Shown here: positions 1 through 7,786 of the stretch, in pieces
How positions within the stretch are numbered: the stretch's first letter is position 1
Layout: every line of letters begins with the position of its first letter
Source: Candidatus Cryptobacteroides merdavium
GTDB taxonomy: Bacteria; Bacteroidota; Bacteroidia; Bacteroidales; UBA932
Direction: 5' to 3'
DNA length: 40,727 nucleotides
NCBI GenBank assembly: GCA_017694755.1
Contig: JADIMO010000058.1
Coordinates: 1-40,727 of the forward strand
Program-made: the position numbers and the translations under genes
The notes under the pieces: generated by a model
The model's database searches: none
What the model was told of the DNA's origin: nothing
Seen by the model: the letters and a program-made list of their open reading frames with translations, nothing else

Positions 1-1892
1 ACCATGATCTCGATGTTGCAGATAGGCTCCATGATTTTGGGACCGGCGTTGCGGAATGCTTCCTTGAAGGCGTTGCGGGCTGCCAGTTTGAAGGAAATCT
101 CGTTGGAGTCTACGGGATGCATCTTGCCGTCGTACACGTAGACGCGGATGTCACGGGCGTAGGATCCGGTCAGAGGACCTTCCTCCATCTTCTCCATGAT
201 ACCCTTGAGGATGGCGGGCATGAAGCGGGCGTCGATGGCGCCGCCGACGATACAGTTGTAGAACTCGAGCTTTCCGCCCCAGTCCATGGTGTATTCTTCC
301 TTGGACTTGATGTTGAGCACCATCTCCTTGCCGTCTACCTTGAAGCGGTTGTTCTGGGGAGCACCTTCCACGTAGGGCTCCAGAAGGAGGTGTACCTCAC
401 CGAACTGGCCGGCACCTCCGGACTGTTTCTTGTGACGGTAGCTTGCAGTGGCCACCTTGGTGATGGTCTCGCGGTAAGAGATTTTCGGAGGGAAAAGCTC
501 TATCTCTATCTTGTTCTCATTCTTAAGTCGCCATTTCACAATATTTATGTGCTGCTCGCCCTGGCCTTTAAGAATGGTCTGCTTCAGTTCCTTGGAATAC
601 TCGACCACGATGGTCGGATCCTCTGCGGACATCCTGTTCAGGGCCTCGCTCATCTTTTCCTCATCTTTCTGTTCCTTTGCCTTGACGGCTGTACGGAACT
701 TGGATGCAGGGAACACGATGTGCTCGTATGCTATCTCCGTACCCGGCTGGGAGAGCGTGACATTGGTCTTGGCATTGCGGAGCTTCACGGTACATCCGAT
801 GTCCCCGGCATAAAGGTCGGAAACCTTCTCCTTCTTCTTGCCTGCCACTGCATAGATTGTGCTTATCCTTTCCTTGTCGCCCGTGTCTGGATTTTCAAGG
901 TCCTGGCCCTCGGTCAATTCTCCGGACATCACCTTGAAATATACGACTTCACCGAGATGCTGCTCCACGGCAGTCTTATATATGAATATGGATGTAGGCG
1001 CATCCTGCTTGCACTCGATTTCACGGCCATCGGTGGTCATGGCTGGTCTCTCCGCAGGGGACGGGGCAGTCCTGATGGTGAACTCCATGAGCCTCTTCAC
1101 TCCGATGTCCTTCTTTGCAGAAAGGCAGAACACAGGCATGACCTCCCCGGTCCTCAGCCCCTGTCCGATACCTGCCCTGATCTCGTCCTCGGAAAGCAAT
1201 CCCGTGTCAAAGAACTTCTCCATGAGGGTGTCATCGTATTCCGCAGCCCTTTCGATAAGGGCGGACCTGAGTTCCTCGGCCTCATCCTTGTACTGGGCAG
1301 GAATCTCCAGATCCTCCCTTGTGCCGTTTTCGTCCTTGAAATGATAGTATTTCATCTTGAGGACATCGATGAAACCATCGAATCCCGGCCCAGGATTGAC
1401 AGGATACTGGATGATGACAGGCTTGTTGCCGAATGCCTCCTTCATGGTTTCAACTGTGTTTTCCCATGAAGCCTTTTCCCCGTCAAGCTGGTTGACTGCC
1501 ACGATCAGAGGCACATCATACTGCCCTGCATAACGGGCGGAAATCTCCGTCCCGACCTCCACGCCCTGCTGGGCATTCACAAGGAGGATGCCCGTATCGC
1601 ACACCTTGAATGCAGAAACGGCACCGCCCACAAAATCATCCGATCCAGGCGCGTCTATGATATTGAACTTGGTGTCCATGAATTCCGCATACAGCGGAGT
1701 GGCATATACTGACCTCTGGTTGATCTGCTCGATTTCCGAATTGTCCGAAACTGTGTTCTTCGCCTCGACTGAGCCGCGTCTGTCTATGACCTTGCCCTCG
1801 AATAGCATCGCTTCAGATAATGTGGTCTTGCCTGACTTCGTGCTGCCAAGAAGAACCACATTGCGGATGTTCTGTGTTGAATAAGCTCTCAT
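1..1892 (-). CDS. EF-G2-like translation elongation factor paralogue (3' end outside window)
   Basis: The start ATG is at 1892-1890, and the frame runs open off the left edge, giving about 630 visible residues out of roughly 700-720 in EF-G proteins. Translation shows a normal P-loop (GSTKSGKT, residues 16-23). The G3 motif, however, reads DAPGSDDF where translocating EF-G has DTPGHVDF, so the catalytic histidine is a serine. The G4 motif reads NQLD instead of NKxD. Downstream come the domain II, III (GQGEQHI) and IV (KKQSGGAGQFGEV, then GGAIDARF) signatures of EF-G. Known: Bacteroides carries an EF-G paralogue (EF-G2) reported to lack GTPase activity and to support translation and gut colonisation; changed G motifs are typical of it. 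Inferred: this is that paralogue and not the housekeeping FusA, since no str-operon neighbours (rpsL, rpsG, tuf) are seen. A ribosome-protection protein such as TetQ is less likely because those keep the histidine. Confidence 0.88.
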   Translation of the reverse strand, partial: MRAYSTQNIRNVVLLGSTKSGKTTLSEAMLFEGKVIDRRGSVEAKNTVSDNSEIEQINQRSVYATPLYAEFMDTKFNIIDAPGSDDFVGGAVSAFKVCDTGILLVNAQQGVEVGTEISARYAGQYDVPLIVAVNQLDGEKASWENTVETMKEAFGNKPVIIQYPVNPGPGFDGFIDVLKMKYYHFKDENGTREDLEIPAQYKDEAEELRSALIERAAEYDDTLMEKFFDTGLLSEDEIRAGIGQGLRTGEVMPVFCLSAKKDIGVKRLMEFTIRTAPSPAERPAMTTDGREIECKQDAPTSIFIYKTAVEQHLGEVVYFKVMSGELTEGQDLENPDTGDKERISTIYAVAGKKKEKVSDLYAGDIGCTVKLRNAKTNVTLSQPGTEIAYEHIVFPASKFRTAVKAKEQKDEEKMSEALNRMSAEDPTIVVEYSKELKQTILKGQGEQHINIVKWRLKNENKIEIELFPPKISYRETITKVATASYRHKKQSGGAGQFGEVHLLLEPYVEGAPQNNRFKVDGKEMVLNIKSKEEYTMDWGGKLEFYNCIVGGAIDARFMPAILKGIMEKMEEGPLTGSYARDIRVYVYDGKMHPVDSNEISFKLAARNAFKEAFRNAGPKIMEPICNIEIM

Positions 1893-2010
1893 TTTACTTA
1901 TCTGTTATTGGTTATTTGTTTCAATCAGCGCGTTCAAACGGCGCATCCTTGCAAATTTAAACAAATAAAACAGCAAAATCAACAGAATTTCCGATGATTT
2001 GGGCACGAAT

Positions 2011-2250
2011 TTATAACAGTATGCCATATTTTTCGAGAAAATGTAAAGGTACGGCACCCCGGTATGCTTTCAGAATATCAGCCCCGCCACATCCGAACTG
2101 TTCCTTCAGATAGCGGTCCATGTCCTTCTTTCCGATGCCGATCCACCTGCAGATTGAATCAAAGGTAAGAAACGGGTCCATGTAAACCTTCTCATCCTCC
2201 ATGAGCAGAACAAAAACCTCAAGACATTTTTCCATTCTGGGCCTTTCCAT
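2011..2250 (-). CDS. small HTH-like protein, 79 aa (AraC-type half domain?)
   Basis: A 79-residue reading frame with an ATG at 2250 and an AT-rich leader. The middle (residues about 25-65) reads as helices, with FDSICRWIGIGKKDMDRYL followed by FGCGGADILKAYR. This resembles the first helix-turn-helix of AraC/XylS domains, in which a hydrophobic 'I/L-G-I/V' turn is followed by 'D..L...FG'. The N-terminal MERPRMEKCLEVFVLLMED could pair with it. There is no membrane segment or signal peptide. It is transcribed divergently from the XRE regulator at 2455, across a 204-bp AT-rich region with a palindrome, so a regulatory link is possible. I do not recognise a named family. It could be a free-standing DNA-binding adaptor or the remnant of a longer regulator. 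Confidence 0.6.
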   Translation of the reverse strand: MERPRMEKCLEVFVLLMEDEKVYMDPFLTFDSICRWIGIGKKDMDRYLKEQFGCGGADILKAYRGAVPLHFLEKYGILL

Positions 2251-2291
2251 AGTTTTTTTGTTTGCAAAACTGACATTTTAAGAAACAACTA

Positions 2292-2389
2292 ACAAGTATA
2301 CATTGCCATTTTTTATGTTTTTTGCGTCATATTTTTCTCTTTTTTGTGTTTTTTTCTCTTTTTGTAAAGAAATACTTGTCATTGACAAG
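2292..2389. promoter_or_regulatory. candidate operator region between divergent regulators
   Basis: A perfect 15-bp palindrome, CTTGTCATTGACAAG, lies at 2375-2389 (7-bp arms, one central base). Its left half with flank, ATACTTGT (2372-2379), recurs in inverted orientation as ACAAGTAT at 2292-2299. The palindrome is about 73 bp upstream of the XRE start and about 125 bp upstream of the divergent small gene. A TATTTTTG element (2423-2430) fits the Bacteroidota -7 consensus for the XRE gene. Autoregulation by the XRE protein is an inference. Confidence 0.5.
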
Positions 2390-2454
2390 ATTTTATTACC
2401 ATAAATCAATGAAGACTTGAGATATTTTTGCGATGGGAAAAATCTTTATAGCAG

Positions 2455-2880
2455 ATGAACAACAATTCCGTCAAAGAAAACATTTCAAAACTCCGCCGGA
2501 GACTCGGACTGTCACAGGAAGCCATGGCAGAAAAGATGTGCATATCCAGAACCGCATACAGGAACATCGAGACTGGCAAGACACGGCTGATGAGCGAAAA
2601 CATCGACAAGATAGCCTCAATCCTCGGCATATCCGCCGAAGAACTGATGCTCGGATACCGCCCGGAAGAAGGCGGCAGCCGGGAATTCAACGACATGAAG
2701 GCGCAATACGGGACAAAGATCAAAGAAATTGAAAACGGATATGAAGAAGAGATAAGACGCCTGAAAGCCCACATATCCGTACTGAATGACCTGGTCTCCA
2801 CCCTAAAGGAGACGGTCCGGACCAAAGAAGAAGTGATAACGATGCTCCGCAAGACGATTTCGGAAAATGCAATGAAATGA
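2455..2880 (+). CDS. XRE-family transcriptional regulator with C-terminal coiled coil
   Basis: A 141-residue protein. Residues about 8-65 form a Cro/C1-type helix-turn-helix: ISKLRRRLGLSQEAMAEKM, then ISRTAYRNIETGKT and the closing helix IDKIASILGISAEELM, the usual XRE pattern. Residues about 80-136 are strongly charged with hydrophobic heptad spacing (IKEIENGYEEEIRRLKAHIS, VLNDLVSTLKETV), predicting a coiled coil for dimerisation in place of a ligand domain. It is cytosolic and should bind DNA as a dimer. It is divergent from the small HTH-like gene, with a perfect palindrome between them as the natural operator candidate. rnhB starts 40 bp downstream on the same strand and may share its transcript. 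Its regulatory targets cannot be told from the sequence. Confidence 0.85.
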   Translation: MNNNSVKENISKLRRRLGLSQEAMAEKMCISRTAYRNIETGKTRLMSENIDKIASILGISAEELMLGYRPEEGGSREFNDMKAQYGTKIKEIENGYEEEIRRLKAHISVLNDLVSTLKETVRTKEEVITMLRKTISENAMK

Positions 2881-2920
2881 ATAATTTTGCGCTCAATACA
2901 GCATCGCAAAAGTACAACAA

Positions 2921-3703
2921 ATGGTCAACAGGCAAGACAAATGCACCAAAGAACACATCGGCCTGCCATGCCGTCTGCATAATGACCTGCTGGAGACGGG
3001 ATGTGACGAGGCCGGCAGAGGCCCGCTTGCAGGCCCGGTATTCGCGGCAGCCGTCATCCTGCCCCCGGACTTTCATCATCCGCTCCTCAACGATTCCAAG
3101 AAAATGACGGAAAAATCCCGCGAAATCCTCCGGGAAGTGGTAATGAAAGAGGCCATTGCATACGCAGTGGAGGCGGTTTCAGCTGAAGAGATAGACAAGA
3201 TAAACATTCTGAACGCCTCCATTGCAGGCATGTGGAGGGCCATCATGAACCTGCCCGTAAGACCGGAACATATCGTTGTGGACGGCAACAGGTTCAAACC
3301 ATATATAAGAATCCCTTCTGTAATCCTGTCGGACAGAAGCATCGCCGTGTCGCGCATGAACAGGGCTGCCGGACCGGTCCGGCAGCTGCAGAAAACCATG
3401 TCTCAGAAGGAATGCCTCCCGTGGGAGAATCCCGCACTGGCTGCCGACTACGGAACCACCCCATTTGAATGCATAGTCAAGGGAGACGGCAAATTCGCCG
3501 ACATCGCCGCAGCATCAGTGCTGGCCAAAACCGGCAGGGATGCATACATGAGAAGCCTGGCGGAAGAATATCCGCAATACGGATGGGAAAGGAACATGGG
3601 CTATCCCACAAGGGAGCACATAGAAGCCGTCAGAAAATATGGACTGACCCCGCACCACCGGAAAAGCTTTCATCTGAAGGAACTCGAACCGGTACTTTTC
3701 TGA
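2921..3703 (+). CDS. rnhB: ribonuclease HII with a central insertion
   Basis: This enzyme cuts RNA at RNA-DNA junctions, removing misincorporated ribonucleotides with a divalent metal. The metal-binding motif GCDEAGRGPLAGP carries Asp29 and Glu30. The third acidic residue is Asp121 in IVVDGN. KGDGK (187-191), ADIAAASVLAKT and the GYPTREH...YGLTPHHRKSF tail are all typical of RNase HII. At 260 residues it is longer than the usual 200 or so. The excess is mainly residues about 132-180, inserted between NRFKPY and CIVKGDGK, where most homologues have only a few residues; the insert is basic and polar. The ATG at 2921 places an about 27-residue leader before GCDEAGRG, including LPCRLHNDLLET, which resembles the normal N-terminal lead-in. 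It lies between the XRE gene and the peptidase gene, which has its own promoter-like element. Confidence 0.95.
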   Translation: MVNRQDKCTKEHIGLPCRLHNDLLETGCDEAGRGPLAGPVFAAAVILPPDFHHPLLNDSKKMTEKSREILREVVMKEAIAYAVEAVSAEEIDKINILNASIAGMWRAIMNLPVRPEHIVVDGNRFKPYIRIPSVILSDRSIAVSRMNRAAGPVRQLQKTMSQKECLPWENPALAADYGTTPFECIVKGDGKFADIAAASVLAKTGRDAYMRSLAEEYPQYGWERNMGYPTREHIEAVRKYGLTPHHRKSFHLKELEPVLF

Positions 3704-3733
3704 TTCAGCACCTGAAATTCATGGAGGAAATGT

Positions 3734-3741
3734 TATATTTG
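3734..3741 (+). promoter_or_regulatory. Bacteroidota -7 element (TATATTTG) before the S46 peptidase gene
   Basis: TATATTTG matches TAnnTTTG exactly and ends 38 bp before the ATG at 3780, at a suitable distance for a short leader. No clear TTG -33 element is seen 19-21 bp upstream, so the assignment rests on the -7 box alone. Confidence 0.5.
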
Positions 3742-3779
3742 CATTTTGTAATTTTCTGAATTTTTAAATCTCATCAGAT

Positions 3780-5951
3780 ATGAAGAAAATACTTTGTGCC
3801 ATTACGGCGTTGGCTGTGTTTTCTGCAGGCATGAGAGCTGACGAGGGGATGTGGATGCTCCCCCTCCTGCAGAAGATGAACAGCAAGACAATGACTGAAC
3901 TGGGATGCCGGCTCTCGGCAGACGACATCTACAGCATCAACCATTCTTCACTCAAGGATGCCATAGTGCAATTCGGAGGCGGATGTACCGGAGAAATAAT
4001 TTCCGGTGAGGGACTTCTCGTGACCAACCACCACTGCGGATATGCCAGCATCCAGAAGCTCAGCTCTGTGGACCATGACTACCTCACGGACGGCTACTGG
4101 GCAATGAACCGCAGCGAGGAACTTCCGGTGGAAGGTCTGACCGTAACCTTTCTTGAAAGCATGACGGACATCACCGCCGCCCTCAATAAGGCCGAGAAAC
4201 AGGCCCTGAAGGAATACAGGAACAGGCCGGCTGCCGAACTCGACTCCCTCGTGGCCAAGGCAGTGTCCGACAAGGAGACCGAACTCATGAAAAAGGCCCA
4301 GGACAGCAACCCGCACTGCGATGTGGAGGGCATTTCCTTCTACAACAACAATGTAAAATACATAATAGTATACAAGACATACAAGGACATCCGCTTCGTG
4401 GGCGCACCGCCTTCCTCCATCGGAAAGTTCGGAGCCGACACCGACAACTGGATGTGGCCGCGCCACACAGGCGACTTCTCGATGTTCCGTGTATATGCCG
4501 ACAAGGACAACAATCCTGCGGAATATTCAAAAGACAATGTACCTTACACCCCAAAGAACCATCTGAAGATATCCCTCAAAGGATTCAACGAAGGGGACTA
4601 TGCCATGATCATGGGCTATCCGGGCAGGACAAACAGGTTCTACACCTCTCCTGAGCTGCAGTCCCTGCTTGATCTCCAGGACATTTCCATCGAAGCCCGC
4701 ACCATCCGCCAGGACATAATGATGGAAGACATGCTGGCAGACCCTAAAGTGAAAATCCAGTACGCGAGCAAATACGCAGGCTCTTCCAACGGATGGAAGA
4801 AATGGATAGGGATGAAACAGGCATTCGCAAAGCTGAATGTAATCGGACGGGCAGAGGAAGAGGAAGCCGCATTCACTGCCTGGGTCAACGCCTCGCCAAA
4901 GAGGCAGGAGGTGTACGGGAATGCCCTCGGGCAGATCAAGGAGGGTGTGGAATCCGGAAGAACAGCCAACCGCATTGCGAGGACAGCCATAGAATCCGTC
5001 TTCAGGATAGAGCTTTCCAGCATAGCTACCACATTCAACAACGCAGCCAAGACATCACTGAAAGCAACCGAGGTCAAAGACACCCTGAAAGCCTTTGAAG
5101 ACGCCTTCGCCGCCGTGGCTGACCTCTACAAGGACTACTCCGTCAGCACGGACATCAAGGAGGCAAAGGCCCTGCTCAATTATTACAGGACTCATGTGGA
5201 CTCCACATACTATCTGAAAGGCCTCGGCGAGGACTTCGGAACAATGGACATCGACAAATATGTGGATGAACTGTTCGCTGCAAGCGTATTCTCCTCAGCA
5301 GACAAATTAAGCGAAGCAATAGACAGTCCGGACCGTGCGGAAATCTTCTCCGATCCGGCAATTTCCCTGGCAAGGGCAGCAGGAGCGGTACTGACACCAC
5401 TGTACACAGACATAAACAAAAGCGACTCACTCCTTGCCGCAGGAAGGAAAGCCTACACTGCAGGTCTTCTGGAGTGGAAGAAGGACGAGCCATCATACCC
5501 TGACGCCAATTTCACCATGCGCCTGACATACGGAACGATAAAGGGATATTCCCCTAAGGATGCCGTCACCTATAAATATTACACCACCCTCGACGGAGTG
5601 ATGGAAAAGGAAGACCCGGACAACTGGGAATTCGTAGTGCCTGCCAAGCTGAAAGAACTCTGGAAAGCCCAGGATTTCGGCGACTATGCCCTGCCTGACG
5701 GCAAGATGCCGGTGGCCTTCCTATCCAACAACGACATCACGGGAGGCAACTCCGGCAGCCCTGTCCTCAACGCCGACGGAGAACTGATAGGCCTTGCATT
5801 CGACGGCAACTGGGAGTCAATGAGCAGCGACATAATGTTCGAGCCGGACCTCCAGAGGTGCATCAATGTGGACATCCGCTATGTCCTCTTCATCGTGGAC
5901 AAGTTCGGTGGTGCCGGATATCTCCTTGATGAGATGGATATAGTAAAATAA
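3780..5951 (+). CDS. S46 family dipeptidyl-peptidase, DPP7 type
   Basis: A 723-residue secreted serine peptidase that removes dipeptides from peptide N-termini in the periplasm, feeding amino-acid catabolism. Residues 1-20 are a signal peptide (MKKILCAITALAVFSAG...). The chymotrypsin-fold half shows the catalytic histidine in TNHHCGY (His84/85), the aspartate in GADTDNWMWPRHTGDF (Asp220/222) and the nucleophile Ser658 in GGNSGSP. A helical domain of about 300 residues lies between Asp and Ser, as in DPP7/DPP11. The S1 determinant is in AFDGNWE: Gly676 where DPP11 has Arg, so a hydrophobic P1 preference (DPP7-like) is predicted instead of Asp/Glu. The length equals the family norm of 700-720. 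Downstream lie a hairpin (5973-6011) and then the Mrp gene. Confidence 0.95.
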   Translation: MKKILCAITALAVFSAGMRADEGMWMLPLLQKMNSKTMTELGCRLSADDIYSINHSSLKDAIVQFGGGCTGEIISGEGLLVTNHHCGYASIQKLSSVDHDYLTDGYWAMNRSEELPVEGLTVTFLESMTDITAALNKAEKQALKEYRNRPAAELDSLVAKAVSDKETELMKKAQDSNPHCDVEGISFYNNNVKYIIVYKTYKDIRFVGAPPSSIGKFGADTDNWMWPRHTGDFSMFRVYADKDNNPAEYSKDNVPYTPKNHLKISLKGFNEGDYAMIMGYPGRTNRFYTSPELQSLLDLQDISIEARTIRQDIMMEDMLADPKVKIQYASKYAGSSNGWKKWIGMKQAFAKLNVIGRAEEEEAAFTAWVNASPKRQEVYGNALGQIKEGVESGRTANRIARTAIESVFRIELSSIATTFNNAAKTSLKATEVKDTLKAFEDAFAAVADLYKDYSVSTDIKEAKALLNYYRTHVDSTYYLKGLGEDFGTMDIDKYVDELFAASVFSSADKLSEAIDSPDRAEIFSDPAISLARAAGAVLTPLYTDINKSDSLLAAGRKAYTAGLLEWKKDEPSYPDANFTMRLTYGTIKGYSPKDAVTYKYYTTLDGVMEKEDPDNWEFVVPAKLKELWKAQDFGDYALPDGKMPVAFLSNNDITGGNSGSPVLNADGELIGLAFDGNWESMSSDIMFEPDLQRCINVDIRYVLFIVDKFGGAGYLLDEMDIVK

Positions 5952-5972
5952 GCCGGGACAAGCAACACACTG

Positions 5973-6011
5973 AGAAGAGGGAAACAAGAATGCCATTGTT
6001 CACCCTCTTCT
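5973..6011 (+). terminator. hairpin between peptidase and mrp genes, no U-run
   Basis: AGAAGAGGG (5973-5981) pairs with CCCTCTTCT (6003-6011), and inside it AACAA (5983-5987) pairs with TTGTT (5996-6000). The hairpin is strong, but TGATATATAAAAGG follows it, not a T-run. It may weaken read-through, shield the 3' end of the upstream mRNA, or regulate mrp translation, whose ATG is 22 bp downstream. Confidence 0.4.
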
Positions 6012-6032
6012 TGATATATAAAAGGTATTGAA

Positions 6033-7112
6033 ATGAAACAGAATGAAATAATGAAGATGCTCTACGATGTGCAGCACCCTGCAAAAGGCGACAAGAACAT
6101 CGTGGAACTCGGAATGGTGGAAAAGGTCGAATGTGAAGACGGCAAGGTGACCGTCACCCTCGCATTCTCCAGGCACCGGGACCCGCTCGCCGAATACCTC
6201 ATAGGCAGCACAAAGGCAGCCATCATCAGGCACGCGCCGGGAACAGAAGTGGAAGTCAAGACCATAATAAGGGACGAGGCCAAGAAAAAGCCTGCCGGAC
6301 TGGACCTCGGCTTTGACGAAATTTCAAAGGTAAGGCATATAATAGGAGTGGCTTCCGGGAAAGGCGGAGTCGGGAAATCCACTGTCGCTGTCAACCTTGC
6401 CGTTGCCCTTGCACGCCTCGGCTACAAGGTCGGACTTGCTGACGCCGATGTCTACGGCCCGTCCGTCCCGAAAATGACAGGAACTGAAAACGATCAGCCC
6501 CAGGCGTTCCTGGAAGGAGAAAAGGAAGTCATCATGCCTCTTGAAAAATACGGTGTCAAATGGATGTCAATAGGCTATTTCGCCAAGCCTGAACAGGCCC
6601 TTATATGGAGAGGCCCCATGGCCTGCAATGCCTTGAAGCAGATGATACTGCAGGTAAGATGGGGAGAACTGGACTTCCTGCTCATAGACATGCCTCCGGG
6701 AACAGGCGACATACACATCAGCCTCGTGCATGACATTCCTCTGACAGGAGCCGTCATAGTGACCACCCCACAGGCAGTGGCCCTTGCCGATGTGGAAAAG
6801 GGAGTGAACATGTTCCGCAATGAAAGCATCCGCAAGCCTATATTCGGTCTGGTGGAAAACATGGCCTGGTTTACTCCGGAAGAGCTTCCTGAAAACAGGT
6901 ACTACATCTTCGGAAAAGACGGAGGCCGCGAAATGGCAGACAGATACGGCATCCCTCTCCTCGGCCAGATTCCTATCGTCCAGAGTATCCGCGAAAGCGG
7001 CGACGGCGGCGAACCTGCCGCCCTTTCCGACAGACCGGACGGACTCGCCTTCATAGACCTCGCCGGCAAGCTTGCCGAAGCAGTCAAACCATTTGACGGA
7101 AAGTCAGAATAA
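6033..7112 (+). CDS. Mrp/ApbC (NBP35-like) Fe-S cluster carrier ATPase
   Basis: A 359-residue cytosolic P-loop ATPase of the Mrp/ApbC family, which carries Fe-S clusters to apo-proteins. Residues 1-85 are the MIP18/DUF59-type domain (ending in TEVEVKTIIRDEA). The deviant Walker A GKGGVGKS lies at 109-116 with the family's signature lysine, followed by DADVYGPSVPKM, and LLIDMPPGTGD is the switch/Walker B region. ENMAWF follows, but the CxxC found at this point in many Mrp proteins (cluster bridging) is absent: TPEELPENRYYIF stands there. As I recall, Bacteroidota homologues share this, so it is a lineage trait and not damage. The C-terminus LGQIPIVQSIRESGD is typical. A strong terminator follows directly. 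Confidence 0.93.
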   Translation: MKQNEIMKMLYDVQHPAKGDKNIVELGMVEKVECEDGKVTVTLAFSRHRDPLAEYLIGSTKAAIIRHAPGTEVEVKTIIRDEAKKKPAGLDLGFDEISKVRHIIGVASGKGGVGKSTVAVNLAVALARLGYKVGLADADVYGPSVPKMTGTENDQPQAFLEGEKEVIMPLEKYGVKWMSIGYFAKPEQALIWRGPMACNALKQMILQVRWGELDFLLIDMPPGTGDIHISLVHDIPLTGAVIVTTPQAVALADVEKGVNMFRNESIRKPIFGLVENMAWFTPEELPENRYYIFGKDGGREMADRYGIPLLGQIPIVQSIRESGDGGEPAALSDRPDGLAFIDLAGKLAEAVKPFDGKSE

Positions 7113-7129
7113 GAAATGTCGTCAAGAAA

Positions 7130-7177
7130 GAACCCTGTCATCATCCGGAAACGGATTTTGACAGGGTTCCTTTTTTA
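7130..7177 (+). terminator. Rho-independent terminator after mrp
   Basis: GAACCCTGTCA (7130-7140) pairs with TGACAGGGTTC (7159-7169). Inside, ATCCG-GAAA-CGGAT makes a second stem with a GNRA tetraloop. A T-rich tail (CTTTTTTATTT) follows on the plus strand. It lies between convergent genes. On the minus strand the tail is only TTCTTTC, so its use there is doubtful. Confidence 0.9.
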
Positions 7178-7187
7178 TTTCCCGGAT

Positions 7188-7601
7188 TCAGAATCGCGGT
7201 CCAGCGGCTGCCAGTTCCGCATTGTAGCTCTCGCATAGAAAGTTCATGGCCTTGAAGAACCTGTGACAGAAAATGAACGGCCCCACCACAATCAGTGAAC
7301 CGAAGACTTCCCAGCCCCAGAAATCCCAGACGCTGAAATCATACGGAATGCTCCTGGTCTTGAGTTCATCCCCTATCCTTGCACAAAGGCGGTGATACCA
7401 TACCAGCGGCGCAATCCCGAGTGTCAGCCAGCTGAAAATGAAGAATATCAGGCAGTAATTCATCGTATTCTTGCCGTCGTGCTTCGTGGCAATCATATTG
7501 ATCTCGATGGATACCTTGGTCATCACCACTATTGCATAAATGCCGAAAGTAATGATGGAAAGAAGAATGAACTTCAGAAGTCCCCTGTCCGTTGTTAACA
7601 T
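7188..7601 (-). CDS. DUF4234-type small membrane protein
   Basis: A 137-residue inner-membrane protein. The opening RGLLKFILLSIITFGIYAI is the DUF4234 hallmark (a membrane helix ending in TFGIY), followed by INMIATKHDGKNTMNYC. Further hydrophobic stretches are CLIFFIFSWLTLGIAPLVW and WEVFGSLIVVGPFIF, so there are about three transmembrane helices. The WYHRLCARIGDELKTR segment between them is basic and probably cytosolic. No enzymatic motif is seen and the family's function is unknown. It is convergent with mrp across the terminator. The ATG at 7601 is followed by a coherent N-terminus. The 185 bp upstream (7602-7786) separate it from the methyltransferase gene and hold nothing else I can identify. 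Confidence 0.8.
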   Translation of the reverse strand: MLTTDRGLLKFILLSIITFGIYAIVVMTKVSIEINMIATKHDGKNTMNYCLIFFIFSWLTLGIAPLVWYHRLCARIGDELKTRSIPYDFSVWDFWGWEVFGSLIVVGPFIFCHRFFKAMNFLCESYNAELAAAGPRF

Positions 7602-7786
7602 AAGAAAAAGATTTATAAGTCAGTAAATAAGGTTACAGTTATTCCGATGTCCACGCAAAGCAGGTTTTCAAGGTCAGAAATACAACACACAAGAGCCCAC
7701 ATGACGCCAATAACCTGAATCACATCATTTTCATAAAGGTAGACAAAATTTATATACTATCCAAATCCAATGCAGCCCACCCGGCA

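Noticed and set aside
117..1469. 450-codon plus-strand frame opposite the EF-G-like gene
   Set aside because: It is antisense to a clearly conserved coding frame, its protein has no recognisable motif, and its openness follows from codon bias of the real gene.
1..1892. Tetracycline ribosome-protection protein (TetQ/TetM type)
   Set aside because: Those proteins keep canonical GTPase motifs including the DTPGH histidine; here G3 is DAPGSDDF and G4 is NQLD, and no mobile context is present.
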